Assembly (NCBI RefSeq): GCF_040712315.1
Contig: NC_134017.1
Coordinates: forward strand, 14,414,001 to 14,478,000
DNA length: 64,000 nucleotides
Direction of reading: 5' to 3'
Source: Castanea sativa
Lineage: Eukaryota > Streptophyta > Magnoliopsida > Fagales > Fagaceae
The translations under genes and the position numbers were made by a program. Numbering within the stretch: position 1 is the stretch's first letter; the number at the start of each line of letters is the position of its first letter. Positions 47,529 to 57,764 of this stretch are shown piece after piece. The notes below the pieces were generated by a model. It saw nothing but the letters and a program-made list of their open reading frames with translations. It had not been told where the DNA came from and did no database searches.

Positions 47529-47780
47529 GTCTATAGCCGCGTTTTTATAAACGCGGCTGTAGACAAAACCCATATAGGAGGCAGCCTATAGCTGCTTTTT
47601 CTAAAAATGCGGCCATAGGTCTCAGCCTATAGCCGCGTTTTCTAAAAACGTGGCTAAAGACCCGCAAGAGCTATAGTCCAAGGGGTTTAGGCCGCGTGTG
47701 TAAGCGTGGCTATAGGCCAAACGGGCCTAAAGCTGCGTTTTTAGGGTCTATAGCTCCGTTTCTAAAACGCGGCTATAGCC
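47529..47780. mobile_element. Multi-hairpin palindromic element
   Basis: Repeated inverted copies of a ctatagccgcgtttt / aaaacgcggctatag unit: 47531-47559 is an almost perfect hairpin, and further pairs follow near 47585-47615, 47626-47656, 47690-47715 and 47740-47778. The outermost ends are also inverted copies, giving a MITE-like outline. No ORF. Confidence 0.78.
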
Positions 47781-47796
47781 CTCTTTTTTTAGCATG

Positions 47797-47961
47797 ACTT
47801 AGGTACAGTACTTAGATATTGTTCCTTAAGTTCCTCTCTTAAGATTCTGCCATGTGATTTTTTTCTCATGGATGGAAGTGTATTTTTTAAGTTAAGTAGT
47901 CACATGGTAGAATTTTAAGAGGAAAACCTAAGGAATAGCACTTAAGGTATTGTACATAAGT
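47797..47961. mobile_element. Second foldback MITE
   Basis: 165 bp with arms of about 62 bp: ACTTAGGTACAGTACTTAG versus the inverted right end ACTTATGTACAATACCTTAA, both continuing through ATTCCTTA-like and CTCTTAA, ATTCT(G/A)CCATGTGA. Lies 16 bp from the multi-hairpin element. Confidence 0.8.
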
Positions 47962-48145
47962 TTTGTCATTTATTTTTTATGATGGATTGATGGGTGAGTA
48001 CCATCTACCATGAAATATGTATGCAAAATGCATTAGAGTACGTGACTATTAGTCAGGCTCTATTTGTTTAGTGATTAAATAATGGAACACATTATTTACA
48101 CAAATGGATGGTCCAAACCACAATTTTCAATTATCAAATCTAATG

Positions 48146-48172
48146 ATAATAATAATAATAATAATAATAATA
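48146..48172. repeat. (ATA)n microsatellite
   Basis: About nine units of ata just before the minisatellite. Confidence 0.9.
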
Positions 48173-48192
48173 GCTATAAAATCAACGAATAG

Positions 48193-48673
48193 ATTTTGGG
48201 GGTATTTTGGCAATTTTTTGTTTCGGGGGGATATTTTGGTCTTTTTTGGCGTTTTGGGGAGTATTTTGGTAATTTTTGTTTCGGGGGTATTTTTGGTCAT
48301 TTTTTGGGTTTTGGGGGTATTTTTGTAATTTTTAGGTTTCGATGGTATTATGGTTATTTTTTGGATTTCAGCGGTATTTTGGTCATTCTTTGGTTTTGGG
48401 GGTATTTTGGTAATTTTTGGATTTCGGGAGTATTTTGGTCATTTTTTAGGTTTCGGGGGTATTTTGGTCTTTTTTGGGTTTTGGGGGTATTTTGGTAATT
48501 TTTAGGTTTTGGGGATATATTGGTCATTTTTTAGGTTTTAAGGGTATTTTGGTAATTTTTGTTTCGGGGTATTTTGGTCATTTTTTAGGTTTCGGAGGTA
48601 TTTTGGTCTTTTTGGGTTTTTAAGGTATTTTGGTCATTTTTTTTTAAGTTTTTAGGGGTATTTTGGTCATTTT
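48193..48673. repeat. T/G-rich minisatellite, 28-31 bp unit
   Basis: About 16 imperfect copies of a unit like gggtattttggtcattttttgg followed by (g/t)tttcgg. The strand is almost free of A and C apart from gtatt and tcat. It gives Gly/Phe-rich spurious frames. It ends just before the LINE target site. Confidence 0.9.
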
Positions 48674-48912
48674 CTATAAATTTAGATTTTATGTTATTTA
48701 TTTAAATTTTAGATGAGTTTTAGTGAGTATTAGTGGGTTTATCCATTAAGATCCATATAATTAAATAACCTAATGGAAGCTCCTCTCCCCCGTAGAGTTC
48801 TCTCTCTCGCGTGTACGAGCCTCTTCCTCCCTTAACCTAGGTCTAGGGCACCTTTTTTCTTTTCTTTTCTTTTCTTTTCAGTGCTTAGTTGAGAGAGTGC
48901 TTATATTCTACC

Positions 48913-49656
48913 ATGGCTAATGACGTTATTGACAGTTTGGAAAATATGAAGTTGACTACGGAAGAGGAAGAAGTAATTCCCATCTCGGATGAAGGACAAC
49001 TGGACACTATTGAGGAATGTTCTCTTAGTTTGATGGGCAAGTTTTTGACGTGTAAATCGTTCAACAAGAGAGCAGCAAAGAATACTATGAGAAGGGCTTG
49101 GGGATTGGAAGACAGACTACGCATCACAGAAGTAGGGCCGAATTTATTCCAGTTTAAATTTACATCTGAATTTGATTTAAACAGAATTTTAAGAGGAGGT
49201 CCGTGGTCTTGTGATAATCAATTGTTGATGCTTAAGCGTTGGAGAAAAGGTATGGCAATAGGGAATATTAGAATGGAGACAGTCACTCTCTGGATTCAGA
49301 TTTGGGGGGCACCGTTGGATATGTACTCTTCACGTGTTGCAAAGGAAGTGGGGAGTAGACTTGGTCTAGTTGAGGAAGTAGAGCAGAGAAAAGGGCATGA
49401 TGAGTTAAACTATTTTATGAGGGTTCGGGTTGCTCTACCAATTTCGAAGCCTCTTCGCAGGGGTAGTTTTATTGCAGGGTTTGATGGGGAAAAAAATTGG
49501 GTGAAGTTTAAATATGAACGATTGCCGATGTTCTGTTATTATTGTGGAGTGCTAGGACATGATATTAAGAACTGTGCTGCACACTTTGTTGTGACTCAGA
49601 ATGGGGTTGTGGTGGATTACCAGTATGGTGAATTCCTTAAAGCTATGGGGGGATGA
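48913..49656 (+). CDS. LINE ORF1, gag-like nucleic-acid-binding protein
   Basis: 247 residues from ATG in a good context (accATGg; the upstream in-frame ATG at 48889 is weaker). Residues about 30-180 are a DUF4283-type domain (MGKFLTCKSFNKRAAKNTMR, LWIQIWGAPLDMYSS), followed by a DUF4283-associated zinc knuckle, CYYCGVLGHDIKNC. In plant L1 elements ORF1 binds the element RNA. The frame stops at TGA 49654-49656; related proteins continue with a Ser/Pro-rich tail, here found in a shifted frame. The intact part is unusually well preserved compared with ORF2. Confidence 0.85.
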   Translation: MANDVIDSLENMKLTTEEEEVIPISDEGQLDTIEECSLSLMGKFLTCKSFNKRAAKNTMRRAWGLEDRLRITEVGPNLFQFKFTSEFDLNRILRGGPWSCDNQLLMLKRWRKGMAIGNIRMETVTLWIQIWGAPLDMYSSRVAKEVGSRLGLVEEVEQRKGHDELNYFMRVRVALPISKPLRRGSFIAGFDGEKNWVKFKYERLPMFCYYCGVLGHDIKNCAAHFVVTQNGVVVDYQYGEFLKAMGG

Positions 49657-50228
49657 CCAAGAATGGATACACAAACAGAGAAACAAGGGGGCTCGGAAAA
49701 CTATTCAGAGGATGTGCATACAAGTCCGAGGCTGATCTTCACAGGTCCGAGGATGGTCAGAACAGGTCTGAAGCTAGTTTGCAGCGGATGAAAGCAGTGA
49801 TGGCGGAGAAGGGGTGGTGTCGAAACCCTAGTGACGATGAAGAAGAAGTGTCCGTGTCTTCAACGAACAAGCCACAATCTCAGGAACGTGCTAAAGAGGA
49901 ACTCTTCCATGCAGGTGACGTGATGAGGTGTACTGCTGACGTGCACAATTCAAATTCCGAGTTAAAGGAATTTTCGCTACTGAAGGATGATGGGCTCACT
50001 TGTGGGCTGGATGGTGATGTTAATGGGAGCCGAATGGTGGGAGTAAGTGAATCTGTTGATTTAAAAGGAGTATCACTAGGTGGGCCGAATGTAACAAAGC
50101 CCAAGTCATCTTGGACTAGATTCAATAGGATGGATTTTGGGTTGGGAGGATTACCAAAAGTGCTGCTGCCGTCCATACGTAAAAGGCACATCCCTGTAGA
50201 TTTTGAAGATAAACAATGTGGAAGCTAG
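49653..50228 (+). pseudogene. LINE ORF1 C-terminal tail in another frame
   Basis: A 191-residue frame whose ATG overlaps the ORF1 stop (ATGA). Low-complexity acidic and Ser-rich sequence ending KRHIPVDFEDKQCGS. Probably the disordered ORF1 tail separated by a stop and a frameshift, not a separate gene. Confidence 0.6.
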
Positions 50229-50299
50229 ATAATGTGGAAGCTACTGGAGTGGAAAGAGCGGCGGGGGTGGATGACTACCCTTGCCAAGAGCAATGAGGC

Positions 50300-51167
50300 T
50301 TTTATGCTGAAACTGCTAAGGACTTGGGAACCCTTGAACAGGTCGAAGCCTTCGCAAACTTGTGAGGGAACAAGTTCCCACGGTGTGTTTTCTGATGGAA
50401 ACACGACTGGATAAAGAAGGATTTGAAAATTTGTATGGTGATTTGCAATTTCAACATAAAATTATAGTTAAACAGCCAAATGTAGGAGGTGGATTGGCTT
50501 TGTTATGGAAGAATAATGTGGTAATGGAATTGATTAATTATTCGCCTAATCATATTCTGATGAAGGTAACTGAAGAGGATGGTTTTGTTCAGTTTTTATC
50601 GGATTTTATGGATGGCCTGAAGCTCAACATAAGGAAAAGTCTTGGAAGCTACTAGAACATTTGAGGAGATTTTTTAATGGGGCATGGCTTTGTGTGGGAG
50701 ATTTTAATGCAATTCTAAATAGTACGGAGAAATTAAGTTTAAGGCCACCTAATTCAGCAGAGATTGATGCATTTAGAGGTGTATTGGATTCTTGTAATTT
50801 TGAGGATTTGGGGTACAGAGGTTATACTTACACGTGGTCTAATAAAAGGCCTGGTGAGGTGAATACTAAACTGAGACTGGATCGGGCTATGGCAACTAGG
50901 GAGTGGAGGGCGAAATTTCAGATGTCTACAATTTCCCATCTTCCACCCCATGCATTGGATCACTTGCCAATTATGGTGCATGTGATGAGTACTCAGAGGC
51001 AACAACAGAAATTTAAAAAGGGCTTTAAATTTGAAGAAGCTTGGCTATTATGGGAGGATTGTGATGAGGTGGTAAAGGATGCTTGGGAGATGGTTGGAGG
51101 GGGGGTGTCGGGGTTGGCTTCAATAAAAGAGAAGATCAAGTATTGTGGTGAGGAATTGCAAGCCTAG
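50300..51167 (+). pseudogene. LINE ORF2 endonuclease domain
   Basis: Exonuclease-endonuclease-phosphatase fold that nicks target DNA. Recognisable motifs: GNP then a TGA (50335-50337), VREQVPTVCFLMETRLDKEG with the catalytic Glu, GGGLALLWK, a frameshift near 50600, GAWLCVGDFNAIL, YTYTWSN, LDRAMA and HALDHLPIMV. The last is normally SDH; Ser is replaced by Leu, which would weaken catalysis. A TAG at 51165-51167 separates it from the reverse transcriptase. Confidence 0.85.
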
Positions 51168-53090
51168 GGTTCTTCCAAATCAGATCCGAATGTAGCTGCC
51201 ATAAAACTTCTTCAAAATCGGCTTGAGGTGTTAAATTGTGCTGAAGTGGTGACTGAAGAATCCAAGGTCGAATATTTGAGTGTCAGCAAACAGTTAGATG
51301 ATTTGCTTTTAAAGCAGGAAATTTACTGGGCACAACGGTCTAGGATCCCGTGGCTTAAATATGGAGACAAGAACACTAAATACTTCCACTCAAAAGCTTC
51401 CCAAAGGAAAAGGCAAAACCATATTAAGGGTATTCAATGTGCACAAGGAAATTGGGTGGACAAGGTGGAAGATATAGCAATTGTGGCTATTGATTATTTT
51501 GACAATTTATTTTGTGCAGGTACATGTGATCAAATGGAGGAATGTCTTAGTGCAGTCCCAAGGAAGGTGACACCTGATATGCAAGATACCCTATCCAGTG
51601 AGTTTAGTGCTGAAGAAGTAAAAATAGCTTTGTTCCAAATGGGACCAACAAAGGCACCTGGACCTGATGGTATGAATGCTCTCTTTTACCAAAGATTTTG
51701 GCATGTTGTGGGTGATTCTGTAGTTGATGTTGTGTTGGATTTTCTGAATAATGGTCATATGTTGCCTGATATTAATCATACTAATATTGTACTTATTCCT
51801 AAAGTGAAGAACCCGGAGAAAATGTCTGATTTTAGGCCTATAAGCCTCTGTAATGTGAGTTACAAAATAATCTCTAAAGTGTTCGCCAATAGACTGAAGC
51901 AGGTGTTACCTAATATTATATCTCCCACTCAAAGTGCTTTTGTTCCAGGCCGGCTTATTACTGATAATGTGTTGCTAGCATATGAAACATTGCACACCAT
52001 GCATTGCAGGAAGAAAGGGAAGAAAGGTACTATGGCTTTGAAACTTGATGTTAGTAAAGCATATGATAGAGTGGAGTGGACATTTCATCAGGGTGTTATG
52101 CAGAGGCTGGGTTTTCCTGAAACATGGATAGAAAGGGTGATGAGTTGTGTCACTACGACTTCTTTTTTTGTTCTTGTGAATGGGAGACCATATGGCAATG
52201 TATTGCCATCCAGGGGAATTCGTCAGGGTGATCCTCTTTCACCATACTTGTTTCTATTATGCACAGAAGGGTTTACTTCTATGCTGGCAAGGGCGGAGAT
52301 AAAAGGGACATTGCATGGGGTGTCTATTTTTAGGAATGCACCAAAGATTACTAATCTTCTCTTTGCAGATGATTCATTGATTTTTAGCAGAGCATCACCA
52401 GCTGAAATTCATACCATTGTAGAGATTCTTCAGGTGTATGCTAAAGATTCTGGGCAATGCATAAATTTGGAAAAGTCTTCAGTGTACTTCAGTAGTAACA
52501 CCACTGTCCACCAGAAATAGGAGGCGCTAGGGATCCTTGGAGTAAGGGAAGTGTCAAGGTTTGAATCATATTTAGGTTTGCCTACTTTAATTGGAAGGGC
52601 AAAATACCATACTTTTTCTTTCATCAAAGATAGGGTGTGGAAAAAATTACAAGGGTGGAAGGGGATGATGCTTTCTAGAGCTGGTAAGGAAGTTCTCATT
52701 AAGGCGGTTGCTCAGTCTATACCGACATATACAATGAGTGCTTTCCGCTCCCATCAAAATTATGTGATGAGCTTGATGCTTTATGTGCTAGATTTTGGTG
52801 GGGACAAGTTGGGAATGAAAGGAAAATTCATTGGAAAAGTTGGGATAAGTTGACTTTGTCTAAGAAGGATGGTGGAATGGGATTTCGGGACCTTAGATCA
52901 TTTAATTTAGTAATGTTGACTAAGCAAGGGTGGAGGTTGTTAAAGGATACAAATTCTATATCAGTGTTTTAAAGCAAGGTATTTTCCTAGAGTTTCAATA
53001 CTTGAGGCCACAGAGTCACCAAATTGCTCATTTGTATGGAGGAGTTTAGTCGCGGCTCTACCTATTTTAAAAAATGGGCATTGCTGGCTG
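51168..53090 (+). pseudogene. LINE ORF2 reverse transcriptase
   Basis: 51228-52520 is a long open stretch: GPTKAPGPDGMNALFYQRFW, LIPKVKNPEKMSDFRPISLC, KVFANRLKQVLP, ALKLDVSKAYDRVEW (first catalytic Asp), GIRQGDPLSPYLF and LLFADDSLIF (catalytic FADD). All fingers and palm motifs are intact. A TAG at 52518-52520, a frameshift near 52745 and another near 52970 break the thumb region (SFIKDRVWKKLQGWK, GKEVLIKAVAQSIPTY, RKIHWKSWDKL, GGMGFRDLRSFNL). Confidence 0.9.
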
Positions 53091-54428
53091 GTGGGTGATG
53101 GTGTATCTGTTAATGTCTATAGAGATAGATGGTTTCCAAATTACCCCACCAATAAGCTTCTCCTTTCGGTCAGGGATGATGAAGAGGAAGTCATGGTTTC
53201 AAGCTTGATAAACCACGACCTCCATGTGTGGCGGAGAGACTTTATTATGGAGAACTTCAACAGGGAAGAGGGGGAAGCTATATGTAATATTCCATTAAGT
53301 CGAAGGCGAGTACCTGACTCAGTGTATTGGAAGCATAGCAAGGATGGAAAATTCACAGTAAAGTCAGCTTACAAGGTTGCAAGGTCTCTCTTAGAGAAGG
53401 AAGATTGGGCTGAACCATCCTCAGGGGGTGGGATTAATAAGGTGTGGGCTGCTATATGGAAGCTACGGATCCCCAACAAGATAAAGGTGTTTGGGTGGAG
53501 AGCGTGTCATGATATTCTCCCAACCAAAAGGAACTTAAAGAAGAAACGGATTTTGTCGGATGAGTCATGTCTGTTCTGTTCCAGATTTCAAGAATCAACC
53601 ATTCATATATTATGGGAATGTACAGCTGCTCAAGATGTTTGGCATGGAAGTGCTAGAGGTTTGCAGAAATGTGGGACTGCGCACACTGATTTTCTAGCCT
53701 TGTTGGAGTATTTGCTGGATCGGCTAGACAAAACAGAGGTGGAGTTAATGGTGGTTCAGGCATGGTTAATTTGGAATCAGCGGAATCGAGTGGTGCATGG
53801 AGTAAAATTCCTGGAGCTGGGTTGGTTGAATAAAAGAGCTGCTAAACTTCTTGAGGAATTCCAGCAATCGCAGGAGAAATTACAAGCTAAAGCTGTGCAC
53901 GGAATGGTTCGACAAGTTATGCAGAATGATGGAACTAGTTAGAGACTGCCACCTCAAGCCGTGTATAAACTGAACTACGATGCAGCTGTGTTCGAGGATA
54001 ATGCCAGTTCGGGGTTTGGTGTTGTGATCAGAAACTCAAGGGGAGAAGTTATGGCAGCGATGACAGTTAAGGGCCATGCAGTCCAGTGTAGTGAGGAGGC
54101 AGAGCTGCTAGCCTGTCGTAATTCGATGGAGTTCGCAACGGATGCTGGTTTCACGAGTCTGGTAGTGGAGGGAGACAGTATTAATGTTGCAAGGAGTATT
54201 GTTTCGGCCAAGGAAAACCAGTCAGCCATGGGGAATATTGTTGGAGACATTCGGCATCTGATGGGAGCTTTGGAGTGGATATCTGTGAGCTGTGTTAAGA
54301 GAAATGGCAATAAGGTGGCACATGTGCTTACGAGATTTGCCCAGCATGTTAGTTCTGATTTGTTTTGGATGGAAGAAGTTCCTTCTGTTGCGTTTGATTT
54401 TGTAAACTTTGATGCTTCTTTGATTTAA
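53091..54428 (+). pseudogene. LINE ORF2 zf-RVT region and RNase H
   Basis: 53091-53942 holds the zf-RVT zinc-binding region (VWAAIWKLRIPNKIKVFGWR, ACHDILPTKRNL, CLFCSRFQESTIHILWECTA). A TAG at 53940-53942, where Trp is usual, precedes the plant RVT_3 RNase H (53961-54428): LNYDAAVF (Asp), EAELLACRNSMEFA (Glu) and VVEGDSINVARSI (Asp). The final His/Asp region is VAHVLTRFA. The domain itself has no internal stop. Confidence 0.87.
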
Positions 54429-54471
54429 ATGAAATTTGAATCTAGTTTCAAAAAATAAAAAAACCTAATGG

Positions 54472-54986
54472 GTTTTTGCCCCTTTATTTAATATTCAAAT
54501 GGGTTGGGTTAAAACTTATCCAAATTAGATGAGTAATGAGTGGGTTCATGGATATGGATAAAAATTGACACCCCTACTTGTACTAAATAAATCCTATATG
54601 TGTTCAACATTTTTGACTTTTGAGTAATACAACTTCTACATAAAGTCATAGGTATACAATTCAAGGTAGGCCTCTTTCTCTGTCAATTTTTAAAATTTTT
54701 TTGCAATCTTTTATCTATATTTGTCCCACTACTTTTAATATGTGAAGCTTAGTCCTTTTGTTAAACGCAAAGGAAATGCAAGGGAGATATATGTAAAACC
54801 AATATTTATTTAGTGATTACAGTTATAAAAAAAAAGAATTCAAAACTTTATAATAATGTTTAATATATAGCTTTTATTTAAATAAATAAAAAATTTTGGT
54901 GCAGTTATATACCATAGATTTTATATGTTACTCCACCACCACTAGTTATCACAGTTGTGCTTCTTTTGATAAAACTTAAGAATGGG
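54472..54986. other. Intergenic, nothing recognised
   Basis: AT-rich; begins with gtttttgccccttta, which would directly follow the target site if the LINE were absent. Confidence 0.55.
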
Positions 54987-54994
54987 TCGCCATT

Positions 54995-56199
54995 AGGGGT
55001 GTACGAAAGCTTACCGTCACCGAGGAAACCGATCGGCGCCGATCATCCCACACCACCGTTGCTACCGACCGATAGAGCCGATGCCGGCGATCGAAGCGCG
55101 AATGGCTTTCCAATGCCGGTGTGGTGCAATCATCAAATCAGAAGCCCGAAACCGAGTCCCTGCTGGAACCGAACCGATACGATGCGATGTAATGTAATTT
55201 TCAGTTTCAGAGGTTTGGACGTTTGGTACAATGCCGTTTCACCAAGTTTGTATATCAAATTTTTTAACAAAATATCGTTGTATCTATTTAGTGTTATAAA
55301 AAAAAATGAAAATGGTGTCATATTTTGCTAGGTTTCCAGATTTTCCCTTAGTATAAATTCTTTCTTTCTGAGTCAGAGGTCTATTAACTCTCTCTCCCGC
55401 TCTTGCCTCTCGCCTCTGCAGCAGCCAACGCCCAGTAGGTGCTCACTAAGGCAAACCACGGGTAGCGGTAAGCCACTAAGCTCCTCCGTTTTCACTTTTC
55501 AATGAACTCTTCTTTCACCCTGCGGCAAACCATCTTTTTAAGTTGGTTTATAAATCCATGGCCATGGGTGCCACTGCCAGCCATGTTTGTTGGTAGATTT
55601 CAAATTAGCCAAAGTTAAACAAAAAAGAAAAGAAAACAAAAACAAAAACAAAGACAAGGGAGAGGAAATGACAAGGGACAATGCTAAGGAAGAGTTGTTT
55701 TAAGTTTTAACAAAAAAAAATGGACCAACAGTTTTATACTAAGTTAGTTTATACTTTATACTTACACTATTACCTATTGGCTATTTGTATTTGGTTTATA
55801 CTAACACTGTCAGAACTGTGTAATGTGTATGAGCATAAATGCTCTGTTTTTTATGTTTTTTTTTTAAATTTATGTTTATACTAACACTTTTACTTCCTCT
55901 GCTTTTTTATGTTTTTTGTGTAATTTGTTTTGGATCAATACTGTTTGGGTGAACAGATTTTTCTATAAAGTTTCCGTTGAACAAATTTTTTTATTAAAAA
56001 AAAAAAAAAACAAATTGTTAATGTTTCAAATCAAACCGACCAAACTGATCAAATCGAGCTGATCAAACCGCACCGCTATAGGTCGGAAAACCGACCCTAA
56101 TCGGTATGTGTCAGTTTTAATTATTACAAAACTGATCTCTATCAGTTCGGTAACAAATTTGAAAAAAAAACCGAGCCAACCGAACCACGCACACCCCTA
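54995..56199. mobile_element. Non-autonomous hAT-type element
   Basis: Terminal inverted repeats TAGGGGTGT(A/G)CG at both ends and an 8-bp flanking pair gtcgccat / gtctccat (54987-54994 and 56200-56207, one mismatch), the duplication length typical of hAT. 1205 bp, no transposase. The subterminal parts are rich in aaccgaacc/ccgatcg words. The middle (55380-55480) is less AT-rich, ctctcgcctctgcagcagcc, and could be captured sequence. Confidence 0.82.
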
Positions 56200-56207
56200 G
56201 TCTCCAT

Positions 56208-56559
56208 GAGCCAAACTATTAATCTTTAGTTATTTTGATGACCTACACAGCAAATTTGTGTGAACAAAAGCATGTAAGTAATTTTTTTTTTTTTTTTTTA
56301 AAAGGGTTTTTATAAACATCACCTTTGGAATTTTAATGTGAGTTTCAATTTGGTATTTGGGATTTTAATTTGAACAATTAACCTCTACATATTTGTTTGG
56401 TAACATATTAAACATTTTGTTAATATTTTTCATTAAAATAAAAATATTTAATAATGACATTTTAAAATTATTAATCATATGAAAAAAAATCGTGTAACTA
56501 AATGCATTAGTCATTAATATTGCGGGGTACAAGAGTTTGAGAAGAGTAATTGTGCCATG
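56208..56559. other. Intergenic, AT-rich
   Basis: Poly-T run at 56282-56299. No gene. Confidence 0.55.
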
Positions 56560-57234
56560 TGTTATACCCATGGCCGAGAGGGGCCATCATCATGCCGAGG
56601 AGGTTACCCCCTCGGATAGCAAGGCCACGTCAATGACACATCCCCAGAGGAGGCCATACCGTAGGGATGGAGCTTCAGGAGAGGGGTTAGTCCTGACATG
56701 ACTAAAGGGACGGTGGCTGCCATCGCATTTAATGCATCCCACCAAACCTCCTGGCTAAATTTATGTGAAGAAGACCCATGAACAGTGCTGTCTTGGCTGC
56801 CACAACTCACAAGGAGCTTGGGAAAGTGTCTGATGGGACAAGTACTCAAGTAGTGGCCTGAATGATCAACAAATGGAGGGTCAAGATCATCTGAAGGGAG
56901 CTATATAATATAGGAGACCCTCCAGGGACAGAAAAAATGAGAAAAATCTGAAGAGAAAACACCATAGCATTAAGAACAACAATTGTAATCAGATCTAGGA
57001 GAAATATATTCAAGAACTGCTCTCCTCAGACATTACCGAGGAAGAATTTCTGTGTACTTCATTTAACTATTCATTATTTTTCCTTTCTCTCTTACCATCT
57101 TTGGCCCATTAAGGGTGTCGTCACTTCATTGAAGCCTAGCTTTTTAGCCCACTCTCTACAAATTTATTTTATTGGACTCTTTGGGCCTTAATCCACTCAT
57201 CCTTTGGACCTAAGGACCAAAGTCCACCCCTACA
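56560..57234 (+). repeat. 5' LTR of gypsy-2
   Basis: Ends CCACCCCTACA at 57234, directly before the primer site. The start is uncertain: candidate TG at 56551, 56558 or 56560 (TGTTATACCCATGG chosen because it mirrors the terminal ACA). TATA-like ctatataatatagg at 56902. The R/U5 part is repeated at 57395-57606. Confidence 0.75.
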
Positions 57235-57764
57235 ATTGGCGCCGTCTGTGGGAAAGGTTTGAGCTTTAGTGAGTTCGACATCCCACTATGGCGGGATCAG
57301 GACAGGACTGGGTGGAGTCTATTGGTTCCCAGCATCAAGATCAGCTCCTCAACCTTGAGCGGAGGAGGGGTCGTGAGGGTAGTGTGCACACCCCTCCTCA
57401 GACATTACCGAGGAAGAATTTCTATGTACTTCATTTAACTATTCATTATTTTTCCTTTCTCTCTTACCATCTTTGGCCCATTAAGGGTGTCGTCACTTCA
57501 TTGAAGCCTAGCTTTTTAGCCCACTCTCTACAAATTTATTTTATTGGACTCTTTGGGCCTTAATCCACTCATCCTTTGGACCTAAGGACCAAAGTCCACC
57601 CCTACAATTGGAGCCGTCTGTGGGAAAGGTTTGAGCTTTAGTGAGTTCGACATCCCACTATGGCGGGATCAGGACAGGACTGGGTGGAGTTTATTGGTTC
57701 CCAGCGTCAGGATCAGCTCCTCAACCTTGAGCGGAGGAGGGGTCGTGAGGGTAGTGTGCACACC
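57023..57764 (+). repeat. 372-bp tandem duplication of LTR end, primer site and gag start
   Basis: Unit 1 (57023-57392) and unit 2 (57395-57764) run from tcctcagacattaccgagg to gggtagtgtgcacacc and differ at only a few positions by eye (tgtgtac/tatgtac, ggcgcc/ggagcc, gtctattgg/gtttattgg, catcaag/cgtcagg). The join lies in a C-rich run. It duplicates the gag start codon (57288 and 57660). Confidence 0.93.
57235..57252 (+). other. Primer-binding site of gypsy-2 (first copy)
   Basis: ATTGGCGCCGTCTGTGGG directly after the LTR, the same primer site as gypsy-1. The duplicated copy at 57607-57624 reads TTGGAGCC, with one substitution in the priming core. Confidence 0.88.

Larger units (their letters stand above)
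48777..54461 (+). mobile_element. Full-length L1-type LINE
   Basis: Flanked by perfect 10-bp target duplications aacctaatgg (48767-48776 and 54462-54471). Starts with a pyrimidine-rich 5' UTR and ends with a short A-rich tail, caaaaaataaaaaa. ORF1 encodes a gag-like RNA-binding protein; ORF2 encodes an apurinic-type endonuclease, reverse transcriptase, zf-RVT zinc-binding region and RNase H. ORF2 is broken by at least four stops and several frameshifts, so it is dead although structurally complete. Domain order and RNase H type fit plant L1 clade elements. Confidence 0.93.

Noticed and set aside
48196..48498. Gly/Phe-rich 100-residue ORF
   Set aside because: It is a translation of the minisatellite; all frames are open because the repeat lacks stop codons.
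57288..57563. Separate small gene starting MAGSGQDWVESIG
   Set aside because: It is the first copy of the duplicated gypsy-2 gag start and runs into duplicated LTR sequence.
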